NCBI GenBank assembly: GCA_937874455.1
Contig: CALNBE010000112.1
Span: 1-23,778 of the forward strand
Length of the DNA stretch: 23,778 nt
DNA from: an uncultured Opitutia bacterium
GTDB lineage: Bacteria > Verrucomicrobiota > Verrucomicrobiia > Opitutales > UBA953
Reading direction: 5' to 3'
Position numbers and translations under genes: made by a program. Shown here piece after piece: positions 11,765 through 20,833 of this stretch. How positions within the stretch are numbered: position 1 is the stretch's first letter; each line of letters begins with the position of its first letter. Under the pieces are notes generated by a model. It searched no databases, had not been told where the DNA came from, and saw only the letters and a program-made list of their open reading frames with translations.

Positions 11765-13015
11765 TTAGCGGCGCAATGCCGCATCCCGGTAATGCGTCGC
11801 GGCTGTTTCCAAAAAGGCGTGCGCCACACTGGCTTGATCCAGCAAGTCAACCTTGGTCAGTTTCTTTCCCTTCTCCAACGGCCTGCCCCAGCCTCCGGGA
11901 TAGAGGCCGCCAGGATCCTGCAATTTCGCGTAAATAAATTCGCAAATCATGTCGCAATTTTTCAGCCACTTGGTGTCGCGATCGACCAGATACAGCTCCA
12001 GAAACGCGCCCATCATCAGATGCCCGAAGCGTCCGCTGTCATCCATGGATCCATCCTCGCGCACCCACCGTTTCAGGCAGGCACTTGCCACCCGCTGCGC
12101 CTCCTCCAGGTATTTTTTGTCACCGGTTTCCTCGTACAGCAGACATTCTGCCCGGACCATCAGCGCTGAGTTGTAGGAATATTTGTTCTTTCCAATCTTC
12201 CCGCTCAACTGGATGTGATCCCAGTAAAGTCCATCCTGATCCTGCAGGGTCGAGCGCATCCAGGCATGCAGGCGGATGGCCGTGGCCAGATAATCCTGCC
12301 GCGATTCGGGGATCTTTTTGTTGATGCGGTGCAGTTTGATGGCAGCGACAATGGTGGGCGCGGTGGAGCAGGCGTGTTTGCCGATTTTCCCCTGCGCCCG
12401 CCCGTCTTCCTTCCAGTAAATTCCTCCGCCCGTCGCATTGTCCTCCCCGCTCAAGACAAAGCGCATGGAAGCCTCGGCCCGCTTCAAGTATTCCGGGTCT
12501 TTGAAAATCTCGTAGCCCTTGATCAGCGCCAGCACCACCCAAACATTGTCATCGTAATAGCGATCCTTCGGTTTCGGGCAGGGCCAGATGTCGTAACCGC
12601 CCAGCGCGTCCTTCTGGATGTAAACATCCAGTGCTTTCGCGTATCCCTCCAGCGCCGGACGAAACTGCCGGACGTTCATCTTGGATGCCTCACCCAAGGC
12701 AGAAAGCTGGACGCCGCAGGCCCACATCATCGCCACCTCTCGTTTGGGATTTCGCTTTTCCTCCGCGGTGTCCGCCGAACGGCTGGAGTAAAGCCTGCGG
12801 GAAGGAATAAAATACTCATCGTCAATTTTCTTCAGCACCGCCTCACCCCATACCTGATAGCGGCGGGCCAGCATAAGATTTGCCGAACGGCTCAGGGGCG
12901 GCGGCGATTCTTCGGCAAAAACTGACTGGGGAATGCCGGAAAAAATGACCGCAAGAGCCAGTGTCATAGTCGCCAGCCAACCCGTTCCCGTGGTACGTTT
13001 CCGCCGCTTGTGCAT
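11765..13015 (-). CDS. Secreted glycoside hydrolase family 76-like protein (alpha-1,6-mannanase type)
   Basis: The 416-residue protein starts with a basic stretch and a signal peptide, MHKRRKRTT then WLATMTLALAVIFSGIPQSVFA, cleaved near residue 35. The (alpha/alpha)6-barrel motifs of GH76 follow: YYDDNVWVVLALIKGYE with the paired Asp D155-D156 where the family has its catalytic pair, GGGIYWKE, ACSTAPTIVAAIKLH, DGLYWDHI and YSYNSALMVRAECLLYEETGD. Family members cleave alpha-1,6-mannan backbones outside the cytoplasm; a related unsaturated glycosidase or epimerase-like barrel is the alternative. ATG 13013-13015 is preferred over an in-frame ATG 36 nt upstream, which would extend the N-region. 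It follows the sdhB terminator on the same strand and precedes dnaX, with no obvious functional link to either. Confidence 0.85.
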   Translation of the reverse strand: MHKRRKRTTGTGWLATMTLALAVIFSGIPQSVFAEESPPPLSRSANLMLARRYQVWGEAVLKKIDDEYFIPSRRLYSSRSADTAEEKRNPKREVAMMWACGVQLSALGEASKMNVRQFRPALEGYAKALDVYIQKDALGGYDIWPCPKPKDRYYDDNVWVVLALIKGYEIFKDPEYLKRAEASMRFVLSGEDNATGGGIYWKEDGRAQGKIGKHACSTAPTIVAAIKLHRINKKIPESRQDYLATAIRLHAWMRSTLQDQDGLYWDHIQLSGKIGKNKYSYNSALMVRAECLLYEETGDKKYLEEAQRVASACLKRWVREDGSMDDSGRFGHLMMGAFLELYLVDRDTKWLKNCDMICEFIYAKLQDPGGLYPGGWGRPLEKGKKLTKVDLLDQASVAHAFLETAATHYRDAALRR

Positions 13016-13060
13016 GGAAGTGACCCAAAGGGAAACATTTCTGGCTGTCAATCCACTCGC

Positions 13061-13098
13061 GACAACAAAACGCCGCCGGGGCTATTCCCGGCGGCGTT
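13061..13098 (-). terminator. Rho-independent terminator of the sdh operon
   Basis: In the sdh sense AACGCCGCCGGG (13098-13087) pairs with CCCGGCGGCGTT (13080-13069): a perfect 12-bp stem, 6-nt loop, then TTGTTG continuing the T-rich tract. It lies about 20 nt after the sdhB stop. Confidence 0.9.
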
Positions 13099-13119
13099 CT
13101 GAAAGAAAAATGGAGCCGC

Positions 13120-13923
13120 TTATTTGGCGCCGGCTTTTTTCTTTCCGGTCGATTTAAAGAACCCCTTGATCTTCGCCGTCGCGTAGTCGCGGTTGAGCTG
13201 GGCGATGAAATCCAGCGTGATGCCCTTGGGGCACACGGCCTGGCATTCCCCGTAGTTGGTGCAATTGCCAAAGCCTTCGCTGTCCATCGTCTCCACCATC
13301 GCCACGGTGCGGCGATCCTTCTCCGCCTTGCCCTGCGGCAGGCTGTTGAAGTGTGAAACCTTTGCACCGACATAGAGCATCGCCGCCGCATTCGGGCAAG
13401 CCGCCACGCAGGCGCCGCAACCGATGCATTCCGCTGCGTCCATCGCCCGGTCAGCCACCGGTTTCGGAATCGGGATAATGTTCGCATCGATCGCCGAGCC
13501 AGTGCGAATGCTGATAAATCCGCCCGCCTGGGTGATGCGCTCGAACGCAGTGCGATCCACCACCAAGTCCTTGATCACCGGGAAGGGCTTGGCCCGCCAC
13601 GGTTCGATGGTGATGGTCTCGCCGTCCTTGAAGTGGCGCATGTGCAACTGGCAGGTGGTGACTCCCTGCAACGGCCCGTGCGGCAAACCGTTGATCGTCA
13701 TCGAGCAGGTCCCGCAAATTCCTTCGCGGCAATCGTGGTCGAAGGCAATCGGTTCCTCGTTTTGCGCCACCAGTTGCTCGTTGAGAATGTCGATCATTTC
13801 CAAGAAGGAGGACCCCGTGGAAATGTTGCTCACTTTGTATTCCTTGAACTCGCCGCGCGCCAAGCGGGTTTTTTGCCGCCAGACGCGAATCGTGAGGTTC
13901 AGTGTTTTTTCTTCGGAAGACAT
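13120..13923 (-). CDS. sdhB: Succinate dehydrogenase/fumarate reductase iron-sulfur subunit
   Basis: The 267-residue subunit carries electrons from the flavin of SdhA to quinone through three Fe-S clusters. The plant-ferredoxin-like [2Fe-2S] site uses C65, C70 and C73 in DCREGICGTCSM with C91 likely the fourth. The [4Fe-4S] motif is CIGCGACVAACPNAAAM (C166, C169, C172), with C176, C221 (CTNYGECQAVCP), C227 and C231 providing the remaining ligands for the [3Fe-4S] and [4Fe-4S] clusters. The tail is Lys-rich (KSTGKKKAGAK). The length and the SEGFGNCTNYGECQAVCPKGI region suit the Bacteroidetes/Chlamydiae/epsilon-type SQR enzymes. It is last in sdhC-sdhA-sdhB, 29 nt after sdhA, and is followed by a strong terminator. 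No Shine-Dalgarno is evident before ATG. Confidence 0.97.
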   Translation of the reverse strand: MSSEEKTLNLTIRVWRQKTRLARGEFKEYKVSNISTGSSFLEMIDILNEQLVAQNEEPIAFDHDCREGICGTCSMTINGLPHGPLQGVTTCQLHMRHFKDGETITIEPWRAKPFPVIKDLVVDRTAFERITQAGGFISIRTGSAIDANIIPIPKPVADRAMDAAECIGCGACVAACPNAAAMLYVGAKVSHFNSLPQGKAEKDRRTVAMVETMDSEGFGNCTNYGECQAVCPKGITLDFIAQLNRDYATAKIKGFFKSTGKKKAGAK

Positions 13924-13952
13924 CGTTGTGAAAGTTAAAGGTTAACTTCTGG

Positions 13953-15893
13953 TTATTTGTAGCTCCGGGTGGCCAGCTTGACCTCCTCGTACTTGAGCTC
14001 CTCTTGGTGACGAATCGGCTCTTTGTCGTCGCCCTGGTACTCCCAAACGGCAACGTGGGCGAAGTGCGCATCATCGCGCATGGCTTCTCCATCCTCCGTC
14101 TGGTGCTCGGAGCGGAAGTGCCCGCCGCAGGATTCTTCGCGGACCAGCGCATCGCGGCACATGATCTCGGCAAACTCCAGAAAATCCGCCACCCGGCCCG
14201 CGCGCTCGAGTTCCGGGTTCAGGCTTTCGCCTTCGCCGACCACCCGCACGCGTTTCCAGAACTTCTCACGCAGCACCTTGATTTCCCCGATCGCCTCGGT
14301 GAGGCTTTCCTTGGTACGGGCCATGCCGCACTTTTCCCACATAATGTGGCCCAATTCCTGGTGCAGACTGCGGGGGCTCAGGTCGCCCTTGATTGCAAGC
14401 AGCTTCTTGGTTCGTTCCTCCACCTGATCCTTCACCGCCTTGAATTCCGGACGGTCAATGGAGGGCGCACCGCCGAGACCGCAACTGGCCAGGTAATCCG
14501 GTATAGTGGCGGGCAAAACGAAATAACCGTCGGCCAAACCCTGCATGAGCGCGGAGGCTCCAAGGCGGTTCGCGCCGTGGTCGGAGAAGTTCGCTTCGCC
14601 GCCGACAAACAGGCCGGGGATGGTGGACTGCAAATTATAATCCACCCACAGGCCGCCCATGGTGTAGTGGACGGCGGGAAAAATCATCATCGGCGTCTTG
14701 TAGGGATTTTCGCCGGTGATGCACTCGTACATGTCGAAGAGATTGCCGTAGCGCTCGCGAATCTTGTCCTCGCCCAGACGGTTGATCGCATCGCGGAAAT
14801 CCAGATACACGCCCAAGCCGCTGCCAGGCGCGATGCCGCGCTTGTCGTCACAGGCTTCCTTCGCGGCGCGCGAGGAAATATCGCGCGGGGCCAAATTCCC
14901 AAAGCTTGGGTATTTTCGCTCCAAGTAGTAGTCGCGATCAGCCTCGGCAATGTCGCCGGGCTTCAACTCACCCTTGAGGATTTTTTGCGCCAGCTCGCGG
15001 GTCTTCGGCGCCCAGACACGACCGTCATTGCGGAGCGATTCGGACATCAAAGTCAGCTTCGATTGCTGGTCGCCGTGCACCGGAATGCAAGTCGGGTGAA
15101 TCTGGGTAAAGCAGGGATTGGCAAACCCGGCACCGCGTTTGTAACAGCGGTAGGCGGCGGTGACGTTGCAGCCTTGCGCGTTGGTCGAGAGGAAGAAAAC
15201 GTTGCCGTAGCCGCCGGTGCAGACCACTACGCAGTCGGCGTTCCACGCCTTGATTTCCCCGTCGATCATGTTGCGGGTCACGATGCCCTTGGCATGGCCG
15301 TCCACCAACACCAAGTCCAGCATCTCGTGGCGGCTGTACATCTTCACCGTGCCCAACCCGATCTGGCGGGAGAGCGCGGAGTAAGCGCCGAGGAGCAACT
15401 GCTGTCCGGTCTGGCCGCGGGCGTAAAAAGTCCGGGAAACCTGCGCGCCACCGAAGGAGCGGTTGTCGAGCAGTCCGCCGTATTCACGGGCAAAGGGAAC
15501 GCCGGAGGCAACGGCCTGGTCAATGATGTTGCCGGAAACTTCGGCCAGGCGGTACACATTCGCCTCGCGGGCACGGAAGTCACCGCCCTTGATCGTGTCG
15601 TAAAACAGCCGGTAAACGCTGTCGCCATCGTTCTGGTAATTCTTCGCGGCGTTAATGCCACCCTGAGCCGCGATTGAGTGCGCGCGGCGGGGGCTGTCCT
15701 GATAACAGAAGCAGCTCACATTGAAGCCCATTTCTCCGAGCGAAGCGGCGGCAGCGCCACCGGCAAGACCGGAGCCGACCACGATCACATGGTATTTGCG
15801 GCGGTTGGCCGGATTGACGAGCTTGAGGTGCGCCTTGCAGTTGCTCCACTTGTCAGCGAGCGGGCCGGCGGGAATTTTTGCGTCGAGATTCAT
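13953..15893 (-). CDS. sdhA: Succinate dehydrogenase/fumarate reductase flavoprotein subunit
   Basis: The 646-residue catalytic subunit oxidises succinate to fumarate (or the reverse) in the TCA cycle and respiratory chain, on the cytoplasmic face of the membrane. The FAD-binding motif is VVGSGLAGGAAAASL (about 38-52). The covalent flavin His is H72 in RRAHSIAAQGGINAAKNY. Substrate-site segments include FTQIHPTCIP, and later GGLWVDYNLQSTIPGLFVGGEANFSDHGANRLGASALMQGLADGYF, which closes the FAD site. The C-terminal helical domain contains HIMWEKCGMARTKESL. Length and sequence fit the long SdhA of the single-membrane-subunit (type B) complexes. It lies 24 nt after sdhC with GAGGAG, one of the few Shine-Dalgarno sequences seen here, about 10 nt before ATG. 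Confidence 0.98.
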   Translation of the reverse strand: MNLDAKIPAGPLADKWSNCKAHLKLVNPANRRKYHVIVVGSGLAGGAAAASLGEMGFNVSCFCYQDSPRRAHSIAAQGGINAAKNYQNDGDSVYRLFYDTIKGGDFRAREANVYRLAEVSGNIIDQAVASGVPFAREYGGLLDNRSFGGAQVSRTFYARGQTGQQLLLGAYSALSRQIGLGTVKMYSRHEMLDLVLVDGHAKGIVTRNMIDGEIKAWNADCVVVCTGGYGNVFFLSTNAQGCNVTAAYRCYKRGAGFANPCFTQIHPTCIPVHGDQQSKLTLMSESLRNDGRVWAPKTRELAQKILKGELKPGDIAEADRDYYLERKYPSFGNLAPRDISSRAAKEACDDKRGIAPGSGLGVYLDFRDAINRLGEDKIRERYGNLFDMYECITGENPYKTPMMIFPAVHYTMGGLWVDYNLQSTIPGLFVGGEANFSDHGANRLGASALMQGLADGYFVLPATIPDYLASCGLGGAPSIDRPEFKAVKDQVEERTKKLLAIKGDLSPRSLHQELGHIMWEKCGMARTKESLTEAIGEIKVLREKFWKRVRVVGEGESLNPELERAGRVADFLEFAEIMCRDALVREESCGGHFRSEHQTEDGEAMRDDAHFAHVAVWEYQGDDKEPIRHQEELKYEEVKLATRSYK

Positions 15894-15917
15894 ATTCGTT
15901 GTCTCCTCGGAGTTGGA

Positions 15918-16751
15918 TCAGGGATTCACGCTGGAGGCGGCGGGCGCTTCGGCCACCTGGGCCGCAACTTCGCGGCCGCGCGGCGAGAAGTCCGTCGGCT
16001 TGTTTTTGATGACACCGGCGAGCACGCCCGCGGGGATGGCGACAAAACCGAGCAGCACGATCAGTCCGTAAACCAGAGCCAGCTTGTTCAGGAAGGAGCG
16101 CCACTTCTCATTACGGAAGCCCAGACTCTGAAAAACACTGCCGCATCCGTGACTCAGGTGGACAAAAATCAAAATCATGCTCACGATGTAGAACACGGAG
16201 ACCCAAGTGACGCTGAAGCCGTCCACCACCATATTGTAAACATCCAGATACGGCGTGCCGGCGGAAACCGGATACTCCAGCACGTTGAAAAGCTTGGTGT
16301 CAACGGCCTCAACCAACTCGCCCTTGTAAGCCGAGTAATCGAGGAAGAATGTCTTCACCGTAAAGTGGAAGAGGTGCAGCCCGATAAAAGCCAGCAGCAC
16401 CACGCCGGTGAAAGGCATCGTCTTCGCCGCCAAAGTCGCCACCCGGGTGGCTTTCACCTCGTATTTTTCCGGGCGGGCAATCCGGTTTTCGACCGCCAGC
16501 GAGATGCCCGTCCAAGCATGCACCACCAAGGCAAGCAACATGATGCCACGGAAACCCCACAAGGCCGCCGGAGGCAGGTGCTGCAGGAAATGCGCATAGA
16601 CATTGATTTTTTCCGGATCCTGAAACATCTGCAGGTTCCCGATCATGTGGACCAGGACAAAACCTGCGAGAACAAGGCCGGAAAGCGCCATCAGATACTT
16701 CTTCACCAGCGAAGAAACGTGGCATTTACATTTTTTACCCGAGTCGGACAT
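15918..16751 (-). CDS. sdhC: Succinate dehydrogenase cytochrome b subunit (single membrane anchor, SdhC)
   Basis: This 277-residue integral membrane protein anchors the SdhAB pair and passes electrons to quinone. Five membrane segments are visible at about 18-38, 62-86, 108-133, 185-207 and 222-246. His residues placed in them are typical haem b ligands: H35 (VHMIGNLQMF), H78 (VVHAWTG), H126/H129 (LHLFHF) and those in HLSHGCGS. The size and the lack of an sdhD gene fit the type B family that binds two haems. The C-terminal tail (PTDFSPRGREVAAQVAEAP) is hydrophilic. It starts the sdhC-sdhA-sdhB operon; the ATG at 16749-16751 lacks a Shine-Dalgarno. The promoter must lie in the 266-nt divergent region upstream. 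Confidence 0.95.
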   Translation of the reverse strand: MSDSGKKCKCHVSSLVKKYLMALSGLVLAGFVLVHMIGNLQMFQDPEKINVYAHFLQHLPPAALWGFRGIMLLALVVHAWTGISLAVENRIARPEKYEVKATRVATLAAKTMPFTGVVLLAFIGLHLFHFTVKTFFLDYSAYKGELVEAVDTKLFNVLEYPVSAGTPYLDVYNMVVDGFSVTWVSVFYIVSMILIFVHLSHGCGSVFQSLGFRNEKWRSFLNKLALVYGLIVLLGFVAIPAGVLAGVIKNKPTDFSPRGREVAAQVAEAPAASSVNP

Positions 16752-17017
16752 ATGCGTGTGAGGGAGTTTTAGAAGGGCGCGGATTAATGAGATTCACCTG
16801 ACACTGGCGAAGCAAAAAGCGCTCTCGCCGCGCTGGCTTCCGTTCTGCCGAACGTTTATAAGAAGTCAAGGAAAGGGCCATGAGGAAAACTGCTTCCTTT
16901 TGCGAAGCAGTCGCAGGGTTTCTAATGACCCGCCACATTTCCGTTGCCTCCTTCGTACTTCCGGCAAAACCTTTTTCCCTCAAAAAACAAGCCGCCCGTG
17001 CGGCCCCCTTGTCCGCC
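16752..17017. promoter_or_regulatory. Divergent regulatory region between sdhC and the helical-repeat gene
   Basis: This 266-nt region must hold the sdh promoter. In the sdh direction TATAAA (16861-16856) could be a -10 box, but no matching -35 is found 17 nt upstream. CGTTC-TGCC-GAACG (16841-16854) is an inverted repeat just downstream of it. ACTGCTTC-CTTTTGC-GAAGCAGT (16889-16911) is a second, perfect 8-bp inverted repeat. Either could bind a regulator. Which gene they serve cannot be decided from sequence alone. Confidence 0.35.
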
Positions 17018-18808
17018 ATGTCCCGTCCTTCGCTTGCCGCCCTCGCCATTTTTTCCGCCACGCCTTTGGCCTTTGCCCAGACTTCCGTGCCCGCCAAAAC
17101 AACCACGCCCAAAATGCCCGCTCCGGAGGTACTCTTCCTCTCAGGAATCCCCCTCGACAAAACCCCGGAGAAAATCCGCCAAAGCGCCGAACAAATTTAC
17201 GCGCACACCGAGGATATCGCCGACCCGGTCCTTCGCCGACACATCCGGCTTTCCCTCGCCCAACTGATCGAACACCCGCAAAACGCCGAGCCCATTGTCC
17301 GCGACCACCGCCGTACCCTCAGCGAGTTTTTCTATTCCAGCGCCCTGCAGGCCCAGCAGGCCCAGGATCTGCAAGCCTTCACCAACGCCCTGCAATTGGC
17401 CGTCCACTGCAACCCCGGCAACGCCAAGGCCAAGCTCCTTTGGGCCCGCCTGCTCTTTCAACAAGGCGGCGATGCCGAAAAGGCCATCCAAACACTCCAA
17501 CATGGCCTGGAGTTTCTGGCGCTGGACGACCCGGAGGTGCCCGCGTACCTCGATTTCCTTTTCAACCTGATGGCTGGGGCGGAGTATGATCGCAAGGCCG
17601 CCATCCTAGCCGTTTCCCTGTTTCATCGCGACCCGCCGCCACCGGAAAAAGTCCGGATCACCGCCGGACTGCACGCGGTGGCCGAGCTCATCCAGATCGG
17701 CGAATCCCAGCGCGCCCTCGAAACCTTGGCCGCTCTGCCCGCCGCCACTCCGGCATTTCAATCAACCCTCCTGAAATCCCGGGCGCTTTTTCTCCACGGC
17801 AACACCAAGGAGGCCGTCCAGCTGCTAGACAAGAGCACGGCATCCTTCAAGGGACGCGAACGGGACCAGCTCCTCAGCCAGCTCGCCCGCTTTCTCGGCG
17901 AACTGGGAGATTTCCCCCGCGCCCTTTCCGCCACAGAACAGCGCATTCAGGACTTTTCCGATAATCCCCAGCCGCGCGTCCACCGCCTCTACCTGCTCGA
18001 AAAGCTGGGGCGCACCGCCGATTTCAACAGCGAACTGCAAAGCCTGCTGGCCGACCACAGCGCCGACCAAGGGACCCTGCTGGCGCTCGCCAATTTCGCC
18101 TCCGAACGCGGCCATCCCGAAATCGCCGCCTCCTGCTACACCATCGCCGACCGGCACAATTTCAACCGATCCGTTTTTGCCATCCTCACATTGGAAGCGT
18201 TCATTCGCGGAGGGAAACCCCAGCAGGCCATTCAGTTTTACCAGCGCCTCATCGTCGGAGCCCCCGACACTTTCAAGCAAAACCGCCCCGGCGTGGAGGC
18301 ACTGCTGGCCGCCGCCTATTTCGCCATCAACGATCCCGGCACTGCCCGCCGACACTTGGAAGAATTCCTTTTCGAAAAACAAATCGACCCGGACACCCTC
18401 GTCACCGGCACCTCCCGCAGCCGCAACCTGCCCGCGCCACTTTACGTCTCCGTCAGCCAATTACTCCGCTTCGTCGGCGCCCCGCAGGATGCCTTGCGCG
18501 TGCTGGAAGTCGGCCGGCGCGCCCACCCTCAGCATTCTCAACTGCTGGCCGACGCCATTTCCACCCGCATCGAATGCCAGCTGACCGGTGCCAGTAGCTC
18601 TTGGAAGCCGCTGCCGGACGACATTCTCACCCTCCTTTCCCTCCGCCGACCCACCCCGCTGGTCTGGCGCGACATTCTCCGCTGGCTTGAAACGCAGCCC
18701 GAACTCACCCCCAAGCAAAAGGAAGTGATCCCGCTCGTCTCCCGGATTCTTGCCCGACCCGACCTGACCGGCATCGAAAACCGCGCCGCCCGACAGACTT
18801 TCCCATGA
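17018..18808 (+). CDS. Secreted tetratricopeptide-like repeat protein of unknown function
   Basis: The 596-residue protein begins MSRPSLAALAIFSATPLAFAQ, a signal peptide cleaved near residue 20. An in-frame upstream ATG (16880) would add 46 residues ahead of the signal and is not favoured. Most of the rest is helical with Ala/Leu/Gln-rich helix pairs typical of TPR-type solenoids, for example ALQLAVHCNPGNAKAKLLWARLLFQQGGDAEKAIQTLQ (about 123-160), SQLARFLGELGDFPRALSATEQRI and NRPGVEALLAAAYFAINDPGTARRHLEEFL. No catalytic motif is seen. It would act as a periplasmic or envelope scaffold, by analogy. The stop overlaps the sufE start (ATGA), so the two are translationally coupled, though a functional link with cytosolic sulfur transfer is not apparent. 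Confidence 0.85.
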   Translation: MSRPSLAALAIFSATPLAFAQTSVPAKTTTPKMPAPEVLFLSGIPLDKTPEKIRQSAEQIYAHTEDIADPVLRRHIRLSLAQLIEHPQNAEPIVRDHRRTLSEFFYSSALQAQQAQDLQAFTNALQLAVHCNPGNAKAKLLWARLLFQQGGDAEKAIQTLQHGLEFLALDDPEVPAYLDFLFNLMAGAEYDRKAAILAVSLFHRDPPPPEKVRITAGLHAVAELIQIGESQRALETLAALPAATPAFQSTLLKSRALFLHGNTKEAVQLLDKSTASFKGRERDQLLSQLARFLGELGDFPRALSATEQRIQDFSDNPQPRVHRLYLLEKLGRTADFNSELQSLLADHSADQGTLLALANFASERGHPEIAASCYTIADRHNFNRSVFAILTLEAFIRGGKPQQAIQFYQRLIVGAPDTFKQNRPGVEALLAAAYFAINDPGTARRHLEEFLFEKQIDPDTLVTGTSRSRNLPAPLYVSVSQLLRFVGAPQDALRVLEVGRRAHPQHSQLLADAISTRIECQLTGASSSWKPLPDDILTLLSLRRPTPLVWRDILRWLETQPELTPKQKEVIPLVSRILARPDLTGIENRAARQTFP

Positions 18809-19218
18809 CCATCGCAGAAAAACGCCAGTCGCTCCTCGACGAGCTTTCCCCCTTCGAGGATCCGCACGAACGATTTCAATACATCATCGACCGCGCCAAG
18901 ACGGCGCCCGGCCTCGCCGCGCAATACCGGATCCCCGAGCTGCTCATCGAGGGCTGCACCTCCAATCTCTGGCTGTATCCTGAGTTCAAAGACGGGCTGT
19001 GCATTTTCCGCGCCGACGCCGACTCGGTCATCACCAAGGGCATTGCCACCCTAGTTTGTGAATTTTACTCCGACGCCACTCCGGCGGAGGTGCTGGCCGC
19101 CGAGGCAGATTTTCTCGGCTCCGTGGGTATCACCCAGCATCTTTCCCCGAATCGGCGCAACGGGCTCTCCAACCTGGTCGCGAAGATCCACGCCTTCGCC
19201 CGGCACTGCGCGGGATAA
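18805..19218 (+). CDS. sufE: Cysteine desulfuration protein SufE
   Basis: The 137-residue protein takes persulfide sulfur from cysteine desulfurase SufS and passes it to the SufBCD scaffold for Fe-S cluster assembly in the cytosol. The acceptor Cys is C51 in LLIEGCTSNLWL, the same number as in E. coli SufE, and the family stretches RFQYIIDRAK, ITKGIATLV, LGITQHLSPNRRNGL (here GSVGITQHLSPNRRNGLSNL) are present. Length is standard. The other suf genes are not in the window. It starts within the stop codon of the preceding gene (ATGA overlap), so translation is probably coupled. Convergent with malQ. Confidence 0.95.
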   Translation: MTIAEKRQSLLDELSPFEDPHERFQYIIDRAKTAPGLAAQYRIPELLIEGCTSNLWLYPEFKDGLCIFRADADSVITKGIATLVCEFYSDATPAEVLAAEADFLGSVGITQHLSPNRRNGLSNLVAKIHAFARHCAG

Positions 19219-19235
19219 AAATCCCTTTTCGGAGG

Positions 19236-19259
19236 AATTTTCCGGCGCAAAGGAAAATT
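19236..19259. terminator. Hairpin from two facing copies of the dispersed motif at a convergent junction
   Basis: AATTTTCC (19236-19243) and GGAAAATT (19252-19259) are exact reverse complements, with an 8-nt loop. They fall in the 40-nt gap between sufE and malQ, just after the sufE stop and ending on the malQ stop. The left half belongs to a GGAGGAATTTTCC block, i.e. the motif family. It may terminate both transcripts, as paired uptake sequences do in some bacteria. Not a classic GC stem plus T-run. Confidence 0.5.
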
Positions 19260-20833
19260 TACTGCGCCCCCTGCAGAGCGCCGTCCCGCCCAGCCAAATC
19301 TGCCGTGCCCACACGCCGTCCGGTCACCTCCGCCAGCCGGCGCACATTCGGCGCAAAGAAAATCCGGGCGTGCTCCAGCGTCGCGAAATCACACCGCCAC
19401 TGCCAGTTTCCTTGGCTGGTGCCGGGGGTGTTGAAGCGCGCCTCCGCCCCAAGCCCCAGCACATCCTGAAACGGGATCACCGCCAACGCGGCGGGCGAGG
19501 CGAACGCAGCGCGGAGGAAATCCCACTCCGGGGCCCGCCCGTCGCTGCCCAGATACCAGCGGAAGGCGTCGCGTTCCCTTTCCCCCGCCGCCGCATACCA
19601 GCCGCGGGTGGTGTTGTTATCGTGCGTCCCCGGATATACCACGCTGTCCCGCCGGTGGTTGTGCGGGAGGTAAAGGTTGTCCGCGCCGCCGCCGAAGGCG
19701 AACTGCAGCACCGCCATGCCGGGCAAACCCGCCGCCTGGCGCAGGGTGTGCACCGCCGGACTCAGGTCGCCGAGATCCTCCGCGATCAGCGCAACGTCGC
19801 CGAGCTGCTCCCGCACCGTGCGGAAAAAATCGAATCCGGGCCCGTTCTGCCATTTCCCCTCCCGAGCGTCCTGCGCCCCGGCGGGGATTTCCCAATAGTC
19901 GCAAAAGCCCCGGAAATGGTCGATCCGCACCGCGTCGCACAGGGAAAGATCCGCCCGCAGGCGCCGCAGCCACCAGCGGTAGCCATCCTTCGCTAGCGCC
20001 TTCCAGTCGTAGAGCGGATTGCCCCACAGCTGGCCGGTCGGGGAAAAATAGTCCGGAGGGACGCCGGCGACGCATTTCGGCGCACCGTCTTTTCCGAGGA
20101 GGAAAAACCGCTGGTTGGCCCAGACATCGGCACTGTCGAGGGCGACAAAGATGGGCGCGTCGCCGATGATTCGCACGCCGCGTTTTTTGGCATGGGCGCG
20201 GAGGAAATTCCACTGCGAGAAAAACAAAAACTGCTGGAACACCACCGCCTCCGCCGCCTCCCGCACCGCCTCCGGCCAGGCGATTTTCTTTGCCCGAAGG
20301 GGCTCCCGCGCCTCCTGCGGCCACGCATACCAGGGCTGGCCGCCAAAGTGCTTTTTCAGCGCGGTAAACAGCGCGTAATCCTCCAGCCATTCCGCGTGAT
20401 CGGACCGGAATTTTTCCAGACTCCCAAATTCGGCCAGCCGCTCCGGATTTGCTTTCGCGCGCTCCCAAGCCCGCGCCAGCACCGGAGGAAATTGCTCCCA
20501 GAGGAAACCGTACTCCACCCGGTACGTCGCCAGCCGCCGCAGCGGGGCCATTTCCTCCTCCGTCAGCAGGCCCGCCGTCACCAGCGCCTCCAGGTCAATC
20601 AGGTAAGGATTCCCGGCAAAAGCGGAGAAACATTGATACGGTGAGTCGCCGTAACCCGTCGGCCCGAGCGGGCACACCTGCCACCAGCCCAGACCGCATT
20701 CCGCGACCAGATCGACAAACTGCCGCGCGCCCGCGCCGAGCGAGCCGATTCCCTGGCGCGAGGGCAGGCAGGTCGGGTGCAGGAGAATTCCCCCGTGGCG
20801 CCCGGTGATCCCGGAGAAAAGCGGCGTGTTCAT
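19259..20833 (-). CDS. malQ: 4-alpha-glucanotransferase (amylomaltase, GH77)
   Basis: The 524-residue enzyme moves glucan chains between maltodextrins with release of glucose, in the cytosol. The GH77 landmarks appear in order: GILLHPTCLPSRQGIGSLG, PLGPTGYGDSPYQCFSAFAGNPYLIDL, DAPIFVALDSADVWANQRFF, GVPPDYFSPTGQLWGNPLYDW, VRIDHFRGF (nucleophile D305), IAEDLG (acid/base E352) and YPGTHDNNTTRGW (third carboxylate D405). Length is that of the short bacterial class. The ATG 20831-20833 is chosen; the in-frame reading upstream would overlap galM. It lies 13 nt after the galM stop, with the dispersed motif as the spacer. With galM it points to maltodextrin or glycogen breakdown. Confidence 0.97.
   Translation of the reverse strand: MNTPLFSGITGRHGGILLHPTCLPSRQGIGSLGAGARQFVDLVAECGLGWWQVCPLGPTGYGDSPYQCFSAFAGNPYLIDLEALVTAGLLTEEEMAPLRRLATYRVEYGFLWEQFPPVLARAWERAKANPERLAEFGSLEKFRSDHAEWLEDYALFTALKKHFGGQPWYAWPQEAREPLRAKKIAWPEAVREAAEAVVFQQFLFFSQWNFLRAHAKKRGVRIIGDAPIFVALDSADVWANQRFFLLGKDGAPKCVAGVPPDYFSPTGQLWGNPLYDWKALAKDGYRWWLRRLRADLSLCDAVRIDHFRGFCDYWEIPAGAQDAREGKWQNGPGFDFFRTVREQLGDVALIAEDLGDLSPAVHTLRQAAGLPGMAVLQFAFGGGADNLYLPHNHRRDSVVYPGTHDNNTTRGWYAAAGERERDAFRWYLGSDGRAPEWDFLRAAFASPAALAVIPFQDVLGLGAEARFNTPGTSQGNWQWRCDFATLEHARIFFAPNVRRLAEVTGRRVGTADLAGRDGALQGAQ

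Noticed and set aside
14004..15677. Plus-strand 557-codon open frame across sdhA
   Set aside because: It is antisense to sdhA, a highly recognisable gene; long shadow frames are common in GC-rich DNA.
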